From positions 1-40,957 of the forward strand of contig JASEEV010000014.1 of NCBI GenBank assembly GCA_030019435.1: a stretch of DNA of 40,957 bases. Direction: 5' to 3'. The DNA is from Methanocellales archaeon. GTDB lineage: Archaea > Halobacteriota > UBA148. Of the stretch, positions 39,935 to 40,957 are shown one piece after another (position 1 is the stretch's first letter; each line of letters opens with the position of its first letter). The notes under the pieces were generated by a model that was not told where the DNA came from, did no database searches, and saw nothing but the letters and a program-made list of their open reading frames with translations. The position numbers and the translations under genes are program-made.

Positions 39935-40042
39935 TGGGATGGGTAGCATGTAAGTCCACATCACCTGCTACACTATCAAGTGTGACCGAAATTGGAAATC
40001 TGATTGGCATTGCGTCAGGAATCCCATTGCCTGCCCATCCCA
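39935..40042 (+). ncRNA. Possible structured RNA or 5' leader: 12-bp closing stem around 84 nt
   Basis: TGGGATGGGTAG (39935-39946) pairs with CTGCCCATCCCA (40031-40042), giving 12 bp with a single G-U. Inside are a small hairpin ACACT-ATCA-AGTGT (39970-39983) and a second ATCCCA (40021-40026) that could pair with the same left arm, an either/or arrangement like a switch. It ends 18 bp before the PHP gene start. It is not a tRNA, 5S or a riboswitch class I recognise. It could be a leader, a free RNA or a chance inverted repeat. Confidence 0.4.
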
Positions 40043-40060
40043 CTCAGTTTATGTGATATT

Positions 40061-40714
40061 ATGATAGATTTGCATACGCATACCATTTTCAGTGACGGCG
40101 AGCTGATACCCAGCGAGTTGGTTAGGAGAGCAGTAGTTCATGGATATACTGCCATCGGACTGACTGACCATGTCGATTTCACGAACATAGAGTTCGTATT
40201 GAAAAGTGTGAAGAAAGCGAAATATCTCGAAAAAGAATGGGATGTTCATGTTATAGCAGGAGTTGAGCTGACACATGTGCCGCCAAATAAGATGGAAAAA
40301 CTGGTCACAAAAGCGAGGCAACTTGGCGCAGAACTGATCGTAGTGCACGGGGAGACGGTGGCGGAGCCAGTTGCTCCTGGAACCAACAGTGCAACTGTAT
40401 GCCTAGATGGCGTGGACATTTTAGCTCATCCTGGGCTCATCTCAATCGAGGATGCAGAAACAGCCAGCGATAACGGTATCCATCTTGAAATCACTTCTCG
40501 CAAAGGGCATGTCATGACCAATGGCCATGTTGCGAAGATCGCTAACGAAGTAGCTGCAACATTAATATTTACCACAGATGCGCATTGTCCAGAGGACCTG
40601 ATCACGAGGGAAAAAGCAATCGAGGTTGCAATGGGTGCAGGACTGGATAAAAGCGATGCTGATAGGGTGGTCAGCGACAACTCCAGAAAATTATTGGAAA
40701 GAATTCTGGGTTAA
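40061..40714 (+). CDS. PHP-domain phosphoesterase (histidinol-phosphatase-like)
   Basis: A 217-aa protein. The start is the ATG at 40061 (MIDLHTHTIFSDGE); the longer reading frame from 40004 reads through the upstream stem and was rejected. PHP metal motifs are DLHTHT..SDGE (3-14), LTDHVDF near 38-44, AGVELTH near 65-71, VVHGETV, ILAHPGL near 127-133 and TTDAHCPED near 173-181. PHP enzymes are metal-dependent phosphoesterases; this small archaeal type is not assigned to histidine synthesis with certainty. No Shine-Dalgarno is seen. Confidence 0.9.
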   Translation: MIDLHTHTIFSDGELIPSELVRRAVVHGYTAIGLTDHVDFTNIEFVLKSVKKAKYLEKEWDVHVIAGVELTHVPPNKMEKLVTKARQLGAELIVVHGETVAEPVAPGTNSATVCLDGVDILAHPGLISIEDAETASDNGIHLEITSRKGHVMTNGHVAKIANEVAATLIFTTDAHCPEDLITREKAIEVAMGAGLDKSDADRVVSDNSRKLLERILG

Positions 40715-40725
40715 ATATCTTACGA

Positions 40726-40737
40726 AAGCTTTATATA
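40726..40737 (+). promoter_or_regulatory. Strong BRE/TATA promoter upstream of the transposase
   Basis: AAGCTTTATATA, identical to the promoter cores at 7697 and 16684, starts 11 bp after the PHP stop codon. The predicted start near 40760 falls on a direct repeat AACGATT (40757 and 40768), and a seven-codon mini-ORF (ATG at 40789, TAG) follows. The promoter may belong to the transposase or to a gene interrupted by the element. Confidence 0.6.
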
Positions 40738-40845
40738 GAAAAAATAACCCATATATAACGATTTCGAAACGATTGTTGTGTTGAATAAATGAAGATTTTT
40801 ATAGCATAGAGCTCATCCTTTCTCGAGGCAAAGGAGGAAATGGCC

Positions 40846-40957
40846 ATGTCAGGGGATGGGAGCAGACAGAAATACGTGGATGATAGGAACTGGGTCGAAT
40901 ATAATGAGAGGCTTGTCAGGAGAGGAGAGCTCTATCTTGACCTGGATTTCCTGAGGA
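40846..40957 (+). CDS. IS5-like transposase, N-terminal part
   Basis: The frame is open to the right edge; 37 residues are visible, beginning MSGDGSRQKY and continuing with RNWVEYNERLVRRGELYLDLDFLR. The W-x-x-Y-N-x-x-L-V-x-R-G-E pattern is the N-terminus of archaeal IS5-group transposases. AAAGGAGG lies 8 bases before the ATG at 40846, whereas an in-frame ATG at 40840 is too close to it, so 40846 is chosen. The DDE catalytic residues lie beyond the window. The left terminal repeat of the element should be between about 40740 and 40845, but I cannot fix it without the right end. Confidence 0.75.
   Translation, partial: MSGDGSRQKYVDDRNWVEYNERLVRRGELYLDLDFLR

Noticed and set aside
39935-40042. 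5S rRNA or tRNA as explanation for the long stem
   Set aside because: Conserved 5S and tRNA sequence elements are absent, so it is kept only as an unassigned structured element.

Overview
The window is from an archaeon, almost certainly a euryarchaeote near the methanogen/Archaeoglobus/Syntrophoarchaeia side of the tree. Support: ribosomal protein S8e, SRP19, a clamp-loader small subunit, euryarchaeal RPA with its RPA-associated partner, MptE (a methanopterin-pathway enzyme), a DUF1724-type regulator, DUF2178 proteins, archaeal-type glycogen genes and promoters with a BRE/TATA layout. An identical 12-mer, AAGCTTTATATA, sits at three separate promoters. The exact lineage cannot be fixed from this sequence alone.

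Layout. 1-2049: the 3' end of cas1, then cas2, a leader and a CRISPR array of 21 identical 30-bp repeats. The array ends one base from the stop codon of an opposing gene. 2051-5176 (-): a replication/repair operon with a V4R-like protein, RPA, RPA-associated protein, a B3/B4-domain protein and an unknown. 5305-8714 (+): a DUF362 ferredoxin, a MNT/HEPN toxin-antitoxin pair with a double operator, and a DUF2178-DUF2178-XRE module. 8716-13214 (-): a tight sulfur/NAD operon, sufS-fdhD-nadA-moeB-like-EamA, divergent from larE (13288). 14062-16454 (-): mptE, a radical SAM protein, a cupin, a stand-alone RAM domain and an unlisted 51-aa two-helix membrane protein. 16729-22741: hsp20, an acylphosphatase-like protein, a 5-FTHF cyclo-ligase-like protein, ileS and rfcS. 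22773-29697: an AbrB-type regulator and a glycogen/alpha-glucan operon (GT4, GH57, GT4, debranching enzyme). The operon is followed by a trehalose gene in which most of the synthase domain is missing and the rest is fused in frame to the phosphatase domain. 29682-34887: MBL-fold, tandem-HIT, DUF2240, macrodomain, S8e, ERCC4 nuclease, mevalonate-pathway decarboxylase and SRP19. 34918-39841: an AT-rich accessory block of unrecognised membrane and secreted proteins facing a UbiA-family prenyltransferase. Between them lie five 14-bp palindromes at an exact 19-bp pitch. A DUF1724 regulator and an XRE regulator follow. 39935-40957: a strong long-range stem (possible structured RNA), a PHP phosphoesterase, a strong promoter and the start of an IS5-like transposase.

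Most striking items: (1) the five-copy 19-bp-pitch palindrome array controlling an undescribed membrane/secreted locus; (2) the truncated OtsA::OtsB fusion; (3) the MNT/HEPN double operator plus a perfect palindrome over the HEPN stop codon; (4) the tandem-HIT protein with complementary, non-canonical triads; (5) the structured element upstream of the PHP gene; (6) an array whose terminal repeat is not degenerate. No computation or database search was available; all family names come from motif reading.
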